DNA of 64,000 bases from UBA11524 sp963617205 (GTDB lineage Bacteria > Bacillota > Clostridia > Christensenellales > Aristaeellaceae), in the NCBI GenBank assembly GCA_963617205.1, contig CAVEOA010000002.1, forward strand, positions 124,001 to 188,000, given 5' to 3'. The position numbers were made by a program, and so were the translations under genes. Numbering within the stretch: the first letter of the stretch is position 1; each line of letters starts with the position of its first letter. This document shows positions 1 through 8,269 of this stretch, one piece after another. Under the pieces are notes generated by a model. It did not search any database, was not told where the DNA came from, and was given only the letters and a program-made list of their open reading frames with translations.

Positions 1-3000
1 GTAGCCGCACTGCACGGCCTCCTTCTCCATCGACTGCGTCTGGCTCATGTCGATGCCGTGAGAGATGCAGGGCGCGTACGCGATAATCAGCGACGGACCG
101 TTCCATGCCTCCGCCTCGCGCATCGCCTTGAGCAGCTGCGTGGGATTGGCGCCCATCGCAACCTGCGCCACATAGACATGACCATAGGTCATCGCCATCA
201 TGCCCAGATCCTTCTTGACGCCGGTCTTGCCGCCGGACATCAGCTTGGCGGAAGCGCCCTTCGGCGTGGCCTTGGAAGCCTGTCCGCCGGTGTTGGAGTA
301 CACCTCGGTATTGAGCACCAGCGCGTTGACGTTCTCGCCGGACGCGAGCACATGGTCAAGTCCGCCGTAGCCGATATCGAATGCCCAGCCGTCGCCGCCG
401 ATGAGCCACACGCTCTTCTTCGTCATCAGGTCAGCCGACGCCGCGACATCCTTCGCCAGCGCGTTGTCCTTCTCGGCGCACAGCTTGACGAGCGCTTCGC
501 CGGTGGTTTCGGACAGCTCCGCATCCTCGCGGTTGTCCAGCCATGCCTGACCGGCCTCCGCCAGATCCGGGCACTCGGTCATCAGCGCCTCCACCTTCAC
601 GGCGAGATCCGCGCGGCGGTGCTTCATCGCGGTATACAGACCGTAGCCGAATTCCGCGTTGTCCTCGAAGAGGCTGTTGCCCCATGCAGGACCCTGACCC
701 TTGCTGTTGACGGTGTACGGGCAGGACGGCGCGCTGCCGGCATAAATGGAGGAGCAGCCCGTTGCGTTCGCAACCATCAGGCGAGAGCCGAAGAGCTGCG
801 TCAGGAGCTTGACATACGGCGTTTCGCCGCAGCCCGCGCAGGCGCCGGAGAACTCGAACAGCGGCGTCTTCGCCTGAGAAATCTGCACGGAGGAGGGCTC
901 AGCCTTCACCTCAGGCAGCGTCAGCGCGAAGTCCCACAGCTTCTGCTCGGCATGCATCTTTTCTGCCGGCTCCATGGCAAGCGCCTTTTCCTTCGCCGGG
1001 CAGACATTCACGCAGCTTGCGCAGCCGGTGCAGTCCATCGGGGAAACCTGCACGCGCAGTGCACGACCCTCGAACGCCTTGCCGTTTGCCTTGCGGACGG
1101 TGAAGCCTTCGGGCAGCTCGGCATCAACCGGCGGATAGAACGTGCGGATGGCGGCATGCGGGCAGACGAGGCTGCACAGACCGCAGCCGATGCACTTCGT
1201 TGCATCCCATGCCGGCACCTGACGGGCAATGCCGCGCTTTTCGAGCTTGCTGGTGCCGACCTCCGCGAAGCCGCGCGCGTCGATGGCGCTGACGGGCAGC
1301 TTGTCGCCCTGCTGCGCGAGAATCTGACGCATGGTGGCGTGTGCCGGATCGGAATTGTCGTCGGGTTCGACCGTCAGGTCAGCCCATTCCGCCGGAACGT
1401 CCATCGGACGGAGCGCCTCACGCGTATGCTCGATGGCGCTGATGTTGTCCGCGACGATCTTGTCGCCCTTGCCGGCGTATGCCTTGCGGGCAGAATTTTC
1501 AAGCAGCTCAACCGTCTCCGCCTCGGGCAGGAAGTCGTTGAGCAGGAAGAAGGACGTCTGCATGACGGTGTTGATGCGTCCGCCCAGACCGCTTGCCGCG
1601 GCGATGGCGTCAGCGTCGATGCACCAGAGCTTGGCGTGCTTCGTGGCAATCGCCTTGCGCAGGCGAGCCGGAATTTCGGTGCCTGCCGGCAGGTTCAGCA
1701 GCACGCGACCGCCTTCCTTCACGCTGTCCGCCACAACCTGCTGGTTCATCAGCGAGGGCTGGTGGCACGCGAGGAAGTCCGCCTGACCGATCAGGTACGG
1801 CGAATGAATCGGGTTGTCGCTCACGCGCAGGTGAGAAACGGTGTAGCCGCCGGACTTCTTGGAGTCATAGGAGAAATACGCCTGAACATGCTTGTCGGTA
1901 TGCTGCGCAATCAGCTTGATGGACGCCTTGTTCGCGCCGACCGTACCGTCGGAGCCCAGACCGTAGAACTTGCAGCGGATCGTGCCGGGGATCTCCAGCG
2001 CGAAGGTCGGGTCATACGGCAGGGACAGCTTCGTCACGTCGTCATCGATGCCGATGGTGAACTTCTGACCCGGCGCCATGGAATCGAGCGCATCGTAGAT
2101 GCCCTTGACCATCGCGGGGGTAAATTCCTTGCTGCCCAGACCGTAGCGGCCGCCGGTGAGCTTGACGTCGCGGCCGGAGGAAGCGATGGCCGTGCAGACG
2201 TCCAGATACAGCGGTTCACCCTGAGAGCCGGATTCCTTCGTCCTGTCAAGAACGGCGATGGACTTGACGGTTTCAGGCAGCACCTTGAGCATTGCCTCGG
2301 CAGAGAACGGACGGAACAGGCGGACGCGCACAACGCCGACCTTCTCGCCCTTTTCCATCAGCACGCGGACAGTCTCCTCAACGGTCTCCGCGCCGGAGCC
2401 CATGATGACGATGACCTTTTCCGCCGCCGGATCGCCGGTATAGGAGAAGATGCCCAGCGGACGACCGGTGATGGCAGCCACGCGGTCCATGTACTTCTGC
2501 ACGATTTCGGGAACAGCGGCGAAATACGGATTTGCAGCTTCACGTCCCTGGAAGTAGATATCGGGGTTCTGGCTCGTGCCCTGCTGATGCGGATGATCCG
2601 GGTTCATGGCGCGGGCGCGGAATTCGGCAACCTTGTCCCACGGCACGAGTTCCTTCAGCTCATCTGCCGTCAGGGCGTCGAAGCGCTGAATCTCATGGCT
2701 TGTGCGGAAGCCGTCGAAGAAGTGCAGCATCGGGACGCTGCTTTCCATTGCGGTCAGATGCGCGACGACAGCCAGATCGGATGCCTCCTGCACGGAAGAG
2801 CCGCACAGCATGCCCCAGCCAGCCGCACGAACGGTCATCACGTCGCTGTGGTCGCCGAAAATCGACAGAGCATGATACGCCAGTGCACGCGCCGCCACAT
2901 GGATAACGCCCGGCAGCAGCTCACCGGACATCTTGCACATATCCGGCAGCATCAGCAGCAGACCCTGCGAGGCGGTGAACGTCGTTGCCAGCGCACCTGC

Positions 3001-3222
3001 GGACAGCAGACCGTGCAATGCACCGGCCGCGCCGCCTTCACTCTGCATCTCGACCAGCGTCATCTGCTGACCGAACACATTCTTCTGTCCCTGGCGAGCC
3101 CATTCATCGCAGTTCTCAGCGATCGGCGTTGAAGGGGTAATCGGATAGACTGCCGCTGTTTCACTCAGCAGATAAGCAGCCTGCGCGGCGGCAAGATTGC
3201 CGTCACCGATCATCTTTTTCAT
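1..3222 (-). CDS. nifJ: Pyruvate:ferredoxin (flavodoxin) oxidoreductase, 3' end cut by window edge
   Basis: Cytoplasmic enzyme that oxidises pyruvate with CoA to acetyl-CoA and CO2 and reduces ferredoxin or flavodoxin. The 1074 visible residues carry the family's domains in order: an N-terminal YPITPSTPIAE pyrimidine-binding segment, the central transketolase-like part, a ferredoxin insert with two 4Fe-4S motifs (CIGCGLCSLVCP near residue 676 and CTGCASCVNVCP near 724), and a TPP domain with GDGWAFDIGYGG near 940. Family members are about 1170-1180 residues, so roughly 100 C-terminal residues lie outside the window. The ATG at 3222 follows GGAGGTG at a good distance. It is monocistronic at its 5' end and has its own promoter. 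The plus-strand frame opposite it is open for 1024 codons but is a shadow. Confidence 0.97.
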   Translation of the reverse strand, partial: MKKMIGDGNLAAAQAAYLLSETAAVYPITPSTPIAENCDEWARQGQKNVFGQQMTLVEMQSEGGAAGALHGLLSAGALATTFTASQGLLLMLPDMCKMSGELLPGVIHVAARALAYHALSIFGDHSDVMTVRAAGWGMLCGSSVQEASDLAVVAHLTAMESSVPMLHFFDGFRTSHEIQRFDALTADELKELVPWDKVAEFRARAMNPDHPHQQGTSQNPDIYFQGREAANPYFAAVPEIVQKYMDRVAAITGRPLGIFSYTGDPAAEKVIVIMGSGAETVEETVRVLMEKGEKVGVVRVRLFRPFSAEAMLKVLPETVKSIAVLDRTKESGSQGEPLYLDVCTAIASSGRDVKLTGGRYGLGSKEFTPAMVKGIYDALDSMAPGQKFTIGIDDDVTKLSLPYDPTFALEIPGTIRCKFYGLGSDGTVGANKASIKLIAQHTDKHVQAYFSYDSKKSGGYTVSHLRVSDNPIHSPYLIGQADFLACHQPSLMNQQVVADSVKEGGRVLLNLPAGTEIPARLRKAIATKHAKLWCIDADAIAAASGLGGRINTVMQTSFFLLNDFLPEAETVELLENSARKAYAGKGDKIVADNISAIEHTREALRPMDVPAEWADLTVEPDDNSDPAHATMRQILAQQGDKLPVSAIDARGFAEVGTSKLEKRGIARQVPAWDATKCIGCGLCSLVCPHAAIRTFYPPVDAELPEGFTVRKANGKAFEGRALRVQVSPMDCTGCASCVNVCPAKEKALAMEPAEKMHAEQKLWDFALTLPEVKAEPSSVQISQAKTPLFEFSGACAGCGETPYVKLLTQLFGSRLMVANATGCSSIYAGSAPSCPYTVNSKGQGPAWGNSLFEDNAEFGYGLYTAMKHRRADLAVKVEALMTECPDLAEAGQAWLDNREDAELSETTGEALVKLCAEKDNALAKDVAASADLMTKKSVWLIGGDGWAFDIGYGGLDHVLASGENVNALVLNTEVYSNTGGQASKATPKGASAKLMSGGKTGVKKDLGMMAMTYGHVYVAQVAMGANPTQLLKAMREAEAWNGPSLIIAYAPCISHGIDMSQTQSMEKEAVQCGY

Positions 3223-3390
3223 TGGAAATCGCACCTCCGTTTTTGATATCAGGTTTTCGAGGGTAACATCAAAAGACAGACATGTCAACGGCGCTCGATG
3301 CCTCTGCATCTGTCCGTCGGCTTTTATTTATGCGCCGTGTCTGCCCGGCGCAATTCGGAAAACGCACCCACCCTGCGTTTTTCTGTCCTG

Positions 3391-3419
3391 ATTATAGCAC
3401 ACTTTGGTGTCGGACGCAA
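3391..3419 (-). promoter_or_regulatory. Sigma-A promoter of nifJ
   Basis: On the minus strand TTGCGT is followed 17 bp later by a perfect TATAAT (plus-strand complement at 3391-3396). Transcription would start near 3385, leaving a leader of about 160 nt before the nifJ start. Confidence 0.8.
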
Positions 3420-3477
3420 CCTTTTTAAACAAAGCAAATTTTTCACAAACGTCTCTGTAGGCTTCCTCCACGCGTTC

Positions 3478-3506
3478 TTGCATTTGAAGGCGTTTCCTGC
3501 TATACT
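3478..3506 (+). promoter_or_regulatory. Sigma-A promoter of the GH26 gene
   Basis: TTGCAT, a 17 bp spacer and TATACT sit about 30 bp upstream of the mannanase start. An AAAGGAG ribosome binding site follows at 3527-3533. Confidence 0.8.
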
Positions 3507-3537
3507 TCAGGCAACACCCTTCCAATAAAGGAGTATC

Positions 3538-4452
3538 ATGATGTTCCGCACGCTCTCCGTTTCCCAACCCCTTCCCGCCGCCGAGCGCGTATACCGATAT
3601 ATCCAGTCCCTTGACGGCAAATGCCTGACCGGACAGATGGAAAGCCTATGGTGCCGCACGACAGAGCATGAAATCAACTACCTGACGGACGTAACCGGGC
3701 GGATGCCTGCGGTTCGCGGGCTTGACTTCATGGACAATGACTTTCTGGGCGTGACGCAGCGTGCGAGGGACTGGTGGGCACGCGGCGGCATCCCGACGAT
3801 TTGCTGGCACACGGGCGCTGATTTGTCCTCCGGCTATCCTGAATGCAAGGCGAGCGAGATGGACTGGGATGCTGTTTTCGTTGACGGCACAGAAGCAAAC
3901 CGGCGTCTGCTGGACGGCTTCGACCGTGCGGCGGTGTACCTTCGCAGGCTGTGCGATGCCGGTGTTCCTGTGCTCTGGCGCCCGTTTCACGAGATGGACG
4001 GCGGCTGGTTCTGGTGGGGACGCGGCGGCGCGGAGAATTTCGTGCGCCTGTGGCGGCTGATGCACGAGCGATATTCGCAGGTGCACGGGCTGAACAACCT
4101 CATCTGGGTGCTGGGCTTTTCCGACGCCACTGCGGATCTGCGCCCATGGTATCCCGGCGACGACACGGTCGACATGCTCGGCTGCGACAGCTACCGCGGC
4201 GGTGCACAGGGCGAGCTGTATGCACAATGTCAGCAGCTTGCGCCGGATGCCATGCCGATTGTGTTCCATGAGTGCGGCGTGATTCCGACAAGGGCTCAAA
4301 TGACGCAGGCACATGCACCATGGGCAATGTTCATGACGTGGCATACCTCCTGGCTGATGGATGAGGGACAAGGGAACACAAAAGAGCACCTTCGTCAGGT
4401 GTATGCGGATGATACCTTCGTAAAGCTTCACCAGCTGCCCGACTTCACCTGA
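3538..4452 (+). CDS. Glycoside hydrolase family 26 (beta-mannanase-like)
   Basis: 304-residue TIM-barrel glycosidase of the GH26 type, which normally cleaves beta-1,4-mannan by a retaining mechanism. Both catalytic carboxylates are visible: the acid/base E152 in WRPFHEMDGGW and the nucleophile E245 in IVFHECG. The aromatic-rich stretch after the acid/base (WFWWG) is also typical. There is no signal peptide, binding module or membrane anchor, so the product is probably cytoplasmic and acts on imported oligosaccharides, unlike the many secreted GH26 enzymes. It starts at an ATG doublet at 3538 after AAAGGAG and has its own promoter. The substrate could also be another beta-1,4 or mixed-linkage glucan. 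Confidence 0.88.
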   Translation: MMFRTLSVSQPLPAAERVYRYIQSLDGKCLTGQMESLWCRTTEHEINYLTDVTGRMPAVRGLDFMDNDFLGVTQRARDWWARGGIPTICWHTGADLSSGYPECKASEMDWDAVFVDGTEANRRLLDGFDRAAVYLRRLCDAGVPVLWRPFHEMDGGWFWWGRGGAENFVRLWRLMHERYSQVHGLNNLIWVLGFSDATADLRPWYPGDDTVDMLGCDSYRGGAQGELYAQCQQLAPDAMPIVFHECGVIPTRAQMTQAHAPWAMFMTWHTSWLMDEGQGNTKEHLRQVYADDTFVKLHQLPDFT

Positions 4453-4589
4453 CTCCCTTGCGGGGGTCGAAGGACTTCTTCCCTTATAACGGTTGGGACA
4501 AACGCCCAACAGGAGCGGCACAAATCCGCGATGCAAATCAGCGCGGCACGTGCGTCCGCGCTGGTGTTCATGCCGGGTGCACAACAAAA

Positions 4590-4624
4590 AACAGCCTGAA
4601 CCTGCTGACGTTCGGGCTGTTTTC
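4590..4624 (+). terminator. Rho-independent terminator after the GH26 gene
   Basis: The stem CAGCCTGAAC / GTTCGGGCTG is followed by TTTT and preceded by an A run, so it could work in both directions. It lies about 140 nt after the stop codon. Confidence 0.65.
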
Positions 4625-4931
4625 CCTGTACGGCCTGTTGCTGACTGCCGCTCAGGATGGAAAGGGAAAGGGGAAAAAAGGAGGAGAAAAGGAAAGGAAA
4701 ACCATGGAGCAACCCGCACAGTGATTTGGCTCATTCGCTATGCGGTTCCACCCTCTATGTCAAAGCGGACATGCCACCAGGCGATTCCGCCGAATTTGCC
4801 AAAGCGGTTACTGTTCGCCTTCTGTCGTGGCCTTACCGCCTGACAATGTTATGATAGCAGTTTTATCTGTCGTCATCATGAAGGAAATGTGATAGATTAA
4901 TGAAGATTGCTTCTTTTCCCGTCACAGGCAC

Positions 4932-4963
4932 AAAAAAGCCGCCTCGCACGGAGACGGCTCTGT
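4932..4963 (-). terminator. Terminator of the CD1247-like gene
   Basis: On the minus strand the stem AGCCGTCTC / GAGGCGGCT is followed directly by a run of six T. It lies about 65 nt beyond the stop codon. Confidence 0.8.
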
Positions 4964-5027
4964 TCGGTTGATCCACGGTAATGCCGCACAATTCGGCAAT
5001 GCCGCTGACTGTGCGGTGCTGCCTTCA

Positions 5028-5507
5028 TCAGAAGGGCAGATTTTCGCTTTCCTCGCTGCCCTCGTCGATTTCGGGGAAAATCGGCTTATGGCACTTCGGG
5101 CAGAGCGTATTCTCATCGAAATCGATGTCAGACGCACGGAAGGTCAGCTCCTCGCCGCAGTTCGGGCAGATGTAGGCGATCGTTTCATCGAGCGCATCGT
5201 CGTCATCCTCATCGTCCGGATCCTCGTCGGCACAATCGTCGCAGTCGCACGCATCATCGTCGTCTTCATCATCATCTTCATCTGCGTTGTAGAGGGCTTC
5301 CTCCATGTCCGACAGATCCTGATCGATGGATTCGACATACTCCTCCAGCGACTTCTTTTCCTCATCGAGGCGCTGCAGCTCATCCGCCATCTCGCCCATA
5401 ACGCCGAGGACCTCCATCAGCAGCTTATTGCTGTCCTTGTCCAGGTTGAGCTTCATGCCTGCTGCAAGACCCTTCAGGTAGCTAACGCGGTCTGTCAAAC
5501 TGCTCAT
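5028..5507 (-). CDS. CD1247-like N-terminal domain and zinc-ribbon protein
   Basis: 159-residue protein resembling the clostridial CD1247 family, whose function is unknown. Three parts are visible. Residues 1-70 form a helical domain with a coiled-coil (LQRLDEEKKSLEEYVESI). Residues about 75-103 are a nearly pure Asp/Glu tract containing a CDCDDC cluster. The C-terminus is a zinc ribbon with CPNC and CPKC. The start at 5507 follows GGAGGA at 8-9 nt. It lies 71 nt downstream of efp in the same orientation and ends at a strong terminator, so the two are probably co-transcribed. The acidic tract and zinc ribbon suggest a protein- or nucleic-acid-binding role, but this is inference. Confidence 0.75.
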   Translation of the reverse strand: MSSLTDRVSYLKGLAAGMKLNLDKDSNKLLMEVLGVMGEMADELQRLDEEKKSLEEYVESIDQDLSDMEEALYNADEDDDEDDDDACDCDDCADEDPDDEDDDDALDETIAYICPNCGEELTFRASDIDFDENTLCPKCHKPIFPEIDEGSEESENLPF

Positions 5508-5531
5508 ATCGATGTCCTCCTATCATACACA

Positions 5532-5568
5532 ATCAGCCCGGAGGGATTGCTGCTCTCCCCGGGCTGAT
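5532..5568 (-). other. Intercistronic hairpin between efp and the CD1247-like gene
   Basis: A perfect 10 bp stem ATCAGCCCGG / CCGGGCTGAT begins 11 nt after the efp stop. No T run follows on the minus strand, so it is more likely an mRNA-stability or processing element than a full terminator. Confidence 0.55.
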
Positions 5569-5578
5569 GATGGTCATA

Positions 5579-6136
5579 TTATGCGCGCTCCATGTACTCG
5601 CCGGTACGGGTATCGATGCGGATCATGTCGCCGGTGTTGATGAACAGCGGCACCTGCAGGGAGTAGCCGGTTTCCAGCGTGGCGGGCTTGTAGGTGTTGG
5701 ACGCGGTGTCGCCCTTGAAGCCGGGCTCGGTGTCGGTCACCTGAAGCGTGACGAAGTTCGGCGCTTCCACGGAGAAGGGAGAGCCCTTGAAGAAGCGAAC
5801 GGTCACATTCGTGCCTTCCTTGACGTAGGGGATAGCATCCTCAACCTTGTCCAGCGCCATGGGGATCTGGTCATAGGTCTCGACGTCCATGAAGTAGTAC
5901 AGCTCGCCGTCGTTGTAGACATACTGCATTTCCTTCGTTTCGATCACAGCCTTGGGCATCTTGTCGGTGGGGTTGAAGGAACGCTCGACCACAGCACCGG
6001 TCATCACGTTCTTGATCTTGGTGCGGACGAACGCCGCGCCCTTGCCAGGCTTGACGTGCTGGAAGTCAACAATGGTCCAGACGCCGCCGTCCCACTCCAC
6101 GGTAATGCCCTTTTTGAAATCGCCAGCAGTAATCAT
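5579..6136 (-). CDS. efp: Elongation factor P
   Basis: 185-residue translation factor that relieves ribosome stalling at polyproline stretches. The three-domain family sequence is complete. The loop HVKPGKGAAF places the conserved, often modified lysine at position 32, and the C-terminal GDMIRIDTRTGEYMERA is the usual OB-fold ending. The ATG at 6136 is preferred over a TTG three bases upstream, because GGAGGA lies 8 nt from the ATG and 185 residues is the standard length. No lysine-modifying enzyme was seen in the window. It heads a probable two-gene unit with the CD1247-like gene. Confidence 0.97.
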   Translation of the reverse strand: MITAGDFKKGITVEWDGGVWTIVDFQHVKPGKGAAFVRTKIKNVMTGAVVERSFNPTDKMPKAVIETKEMQYVYNDGELYYFMDVETYDQIPMALDKVEDAIPYVKEGTNVTVRFFKGSPFSVEAPNFVTLQVTDTEPGFKGDTASNTYKPATLETGYSLQVPLFINTGDMIRIDTRTGEYMERA

Positions 6137-6335
6137 CAATCAATTCCTCCAATGTTGTTAGGGTTGCGAAAATGCTTGGGTTCGCTGCACAAGCGAAGCA
6201 GTACGATGGGCATCGCTGCTGAAAGGTGCGGCGAATCCCTATGTCTAAATCCGACAAGGCGGATCCAGTCGCAGAGAAATCCTGCTTTTCGGGTGCAGAC
6301 CAACAAGCCCGGTGCACAGGTGCACGGACAAATAT

Positions 6336-6364
6336 ATTCTATCACACTTTTGCCGGATTGAAAA
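6336..6364 (-). promoter_or_regulatory. Promoter of efp with extended -10
   Basis: On the minus strand TTTTCA, a 17 bp spacer and TAGAAT are present, and the -10 is preceded by a TGn extension. The leader before efp would be about 195 nt; no riboswitch was recognised in it. Confidence 0.5.
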
Positions 6365-6407
6365 GACTTTTTTCGTTTCAATTCGCGGATTCAGCCATTT
6401 TTTCTGC

Positions 6408-6440
6408 AAAAAACCGCCGCACCCGTTCAGGCGCAGCGGT
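6408..6440 (-). terminator. Terminator of the VEADAD-repeat gene
   Basis: On the minus strand a stem of about 11 bp (ACCGCTGCGCC / GGTGCGGCGGT, two G-T pairs) is followed by six T, just past the stop codon at 6454. Confidence 0.85.
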
Positions 6441-6453
6441 CATGGCTCCATGA

Positions 6454-7626
6454 TTACAGCACGAGGAAGTTCAGCTGCTCAACCAGCTCTCTCGACAGCT
6501 CGGGCATTCCCTCCAGCTCTTCGATGATGGATTCCTCGGCAGTGGCTTCCGTCGCATCTGCGCGGAGCGTCACCGGCATCGTCTTGCCGATCAGCGTCTG
6601 TGCGTAGGCATCCAGCATTTCCTGCGTCAGCCCTTCGTATTCGCCATCCAGCTTCAGCTCGATATCGGCAACCTTCTTGTCGTTATCGATGAACATCCGG
6701 ATGCTCAGGCGCGCCTCGGCATTAAGCACCATCGAGGTGCTGAGGAGCTGCAGATCAGCATCCGCCTCTTCCGCCTCCGCTTCTGCCGCAAGATCCGAGT
6801 CCGTGGCAACGTTCACGTCGGCTTCGACAGCAACAACATCAGCTTCGGCATCCGCATCGGCTTCAACAGCCGTGTCAGCTTCAACGTCCGCGTCAGCTTC
6901 GGCTTCGACATCTGCATCGGCTTCAACGTCCGCATCGGCTTCAACATCTGCATCAGCTTCGACATCCGCGTCTGCTTCGACATCCACGTCTGCTTCGACA
7001 TCCGTGTCAGCTTCGACATCCGCGTCAGCTTCGACATCCGCGTCTGCTTCGACATCCGCGTCAGCTTCGACAACGACTTCGATTTCCGCGTCAAGATCCG
7101 TTTCGGTCGCTTCAGCCTCTTCCGCAGGCTCGGCAGCAGGTTCCTCGGTGGCTTCGACGGTCTCGCCGTTCAGCGCGCGCTGCACCTGCTCAAGGTTCGC
7201 CATCAGAACATTGACCTGCTCGGACACCTCATTGAGGTAGCTCTGCGCAGTCGCCTGATTTGCCTTCGCCGTCTCCAGCTCAGCGGTCAGCGTGGTGTTT
7301 TCTTCCGTCAGGGTGCTGATCTGGGCTTCCAGTTCGGTCACCTTGGCGGTGGATTCATCAAGCGTCAGCTGTGCCTCGCGGAGGTTATTCTGCGCGGTCG
7401 TCAGCTCCTCCTGCATGGCTTCCTTTTCGGTAATGGTCTGCTGCAGCTCGGTGCTTCGCTCCGTCAGCTCGCTGTTGACCTGGTCAAGCTGCGAGGACAG
7501 GTTGTTCGAGTTGACGAACAGCACGACCATCACGATGACCGCGACGACCAGCACAATCAGCAGGGCGAACAGGGATACCTGCTTCTTTTCGGCAGGTGCA
7601 TTCGTATTGTTCTGATTTTCGGACAC
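6454..7626 (-). CDS. Membrane-anchored coiled-coil protein with VEADAD hexapeptide repeats
   Basis: Unrecognised 390-residue protein. It has a short cytoplasmic N-terminus, one membrane helix (about residues 18-40), a long coiled-coil (about 41-150), then an almost purely acidic region of some 15 or more degenerate V-E-A-D-A-D hexapeptides (about 180-275), and a folded-looking C-terminal domain of about 100 residues. Topology suggests that everything after the helix is extracellular. AGGAGGA abuts the first ATG at 7635 and is 9 nt from the GTG at 7626, so the GTG is taken as the start. It lies 37 nt downstream of another membrane coiled-coil gene, follows that gene's promoter and ends at a strong terminator, so the two form an operon. 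Confidence 0.75.
   Translation of the reverse strand: MSENQNNTNAPAEKKQVSLFALLIVLVVAVIVMVVLFVNSNNLSSQLDQVNSELTERSTELQQTITEKEAMQEELTTAQNNLREAQLTLDESTAKVTELEAQISTLTEENTTLTAELETAKANQATAQSYLNEVSEQVNVLMANLEQVQRALNGETVEATEEPAAEPAEEAEATETDLDAEIEVVVEADADVEADADVEADADVEADTDVEADVDVEADADVEADADVEADADVEADADVEAEADADVEADTAVEADADAEADVVAVEADVNVATDSDLAAEAEAEEADADLQLLSTSMVLNAEARLSIRMFIDNDKKVADIELKLDGEYEGLTQEMLDAYAQTLIGKTMPVTLRADATEATAEESIIEELEGMPELSRELVEQLNFLVL
6815..7082 (-). repeat. 18 bp tandem minisatellite encoding VEADAD units
   Basis: Imperfect copies of an 18 bp unit (plus strand near GACATCCGCGTCTGCTTC) run through the middle of the gene. All variation keeps the frame and the acidic character. Copy number is likely to vary between strains. 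Confidence 0.8.
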
Positions 7627-7663
7627 TGGAATCATTCCTCCTAAATTGATATCGGATGACAGG

Positions 7664-8140
7664 CTATTTGACCGAGGTCTCCCCTGCCTGCGTGAGGAGC
7701 TCTAACGCGGCGTCCACCTTCGCCTGAATCTCCTGCAGCGCCGTCTGAAGCGGTGCAATGGAGATTGCCGGCTGTCCGTCAAGACCCTGCTGGACGAAAG
7801 AATCCTGCTGCGCTGTCAGCGATGCAATCTGCTCGGTCAGCGCGGCGTTTTCCTCACGGAGCGCCTTGCGCTGCGCACGAAGCGTCTGCTCACGGGCAGA
7901 GACCTCCTCCGCCTGCGGCTGCACCTCGGCAAGCTGCCTGCGCGTTTCCGGCAAGTCCACCTGCACCTGCGCATATTCCACCTGCTGGAGCTCCAGCCGC
8001 GCCTCCGTCGCCTCAAGCGACAAACGGGTCAGCCGGATTTCCTCGCTGACAGATGCCTGATGGATGACGCTGTAGCACAGCACCACGCACAGCGCACACA
8101 TGACCGCAATGAAGCAAGCCCGAAAGCCCTTCGACAGCAT
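7664..8140 (-). CDS. Small membrane-anchored coiled-coil protein
   Basis: 158-residue protein of unknown function. An N-terminal hydrophobic helix (residues about 8-26) is followed by an uninterrupted coiled-coil from about 35 to 115 (repeated EATEARLELQQVE, REENAALTEQIASL) and a short helical tail. The layout resembles FtsL/FtsB-like or DivIC-like spacer proteins, but no diagnostic motif supports that. It is first in a two-gene operon with the VEADAD protein, which has the same helix-plus-coiled-coil plan, so the two may form a heteromeric complex through their coils. That is inference. Confidence 0.7.
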   Translation of the reverse strand: MLSKGFRACFIAVMCALCVVLCYSVIHQASVSEEIRLTRLSLEATEARLELQQVEYAQVQVDLPETRRQLAEVQPQAEEVSAREQTLRAQRKALREENAALTEQIASLTAQQDSFVQQGLDGQPAISIAPLQTALQEIQAKVDAALELLTQAGETSVK

Positions 8141-8183
8141 ATCGTTTCCTCCTCCGCGTCATGAACGGAAAGCTTACATTTTC

Positions 8184-8212
8184 ATTGTACCATAAACAGG
8201 GTCAAATTGCAA
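8184..8212 (-). promoter_or_regulatory. Sigma-A promoter of the coiled-coil operon
   Basis: On the minus strand TTGCAA, a 17 bp spacer and TACAAT lie about 45 nt upstream of the start at 8140. Confidence 0.75.
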
Positions 8213-8269
8213 AGTATAATCGTGCAAAATGTCGCATTCTATCCCAAAATTTACAGTTTGTTAAAGTCG

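Larger units (their letters stand above)
4453..5027. other. Intergenic region between GH26 gene and CD1247-like gene
   Basis: 575 nt without a convincing gene. It holds a terminator-like hairpin at 4590-4624, a purine-only-looking run at about 4655-4702, and the terminator of the minus-strand gene at 4932-4963. The short open frames here have no recognisable domain. Confidence 0.6.

Noticed and set aside
58..3132. 1024-codon open frame on the plus strand
   Set aside because: It is antisense to nifJ, whose full domain set reads on the minus strand. Long shadow frames are common at high GC, and the translation has no recognisable domain.
4458..4854. Short overlapping frames after the GH26 gene
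   Set aside because: No ribosome binding site, no domain, low-complexity Lys/Glu stretch from a purine-rich run, and a terminator hairpin in the middle.
6677..7240. Plus-strand frame rich in Ser-Ala-Ser-Thr repeats
   Set aside because: It is the complement of the VEADAD repeat; the minus strand has the ribosome binding site, promoter and terminator.
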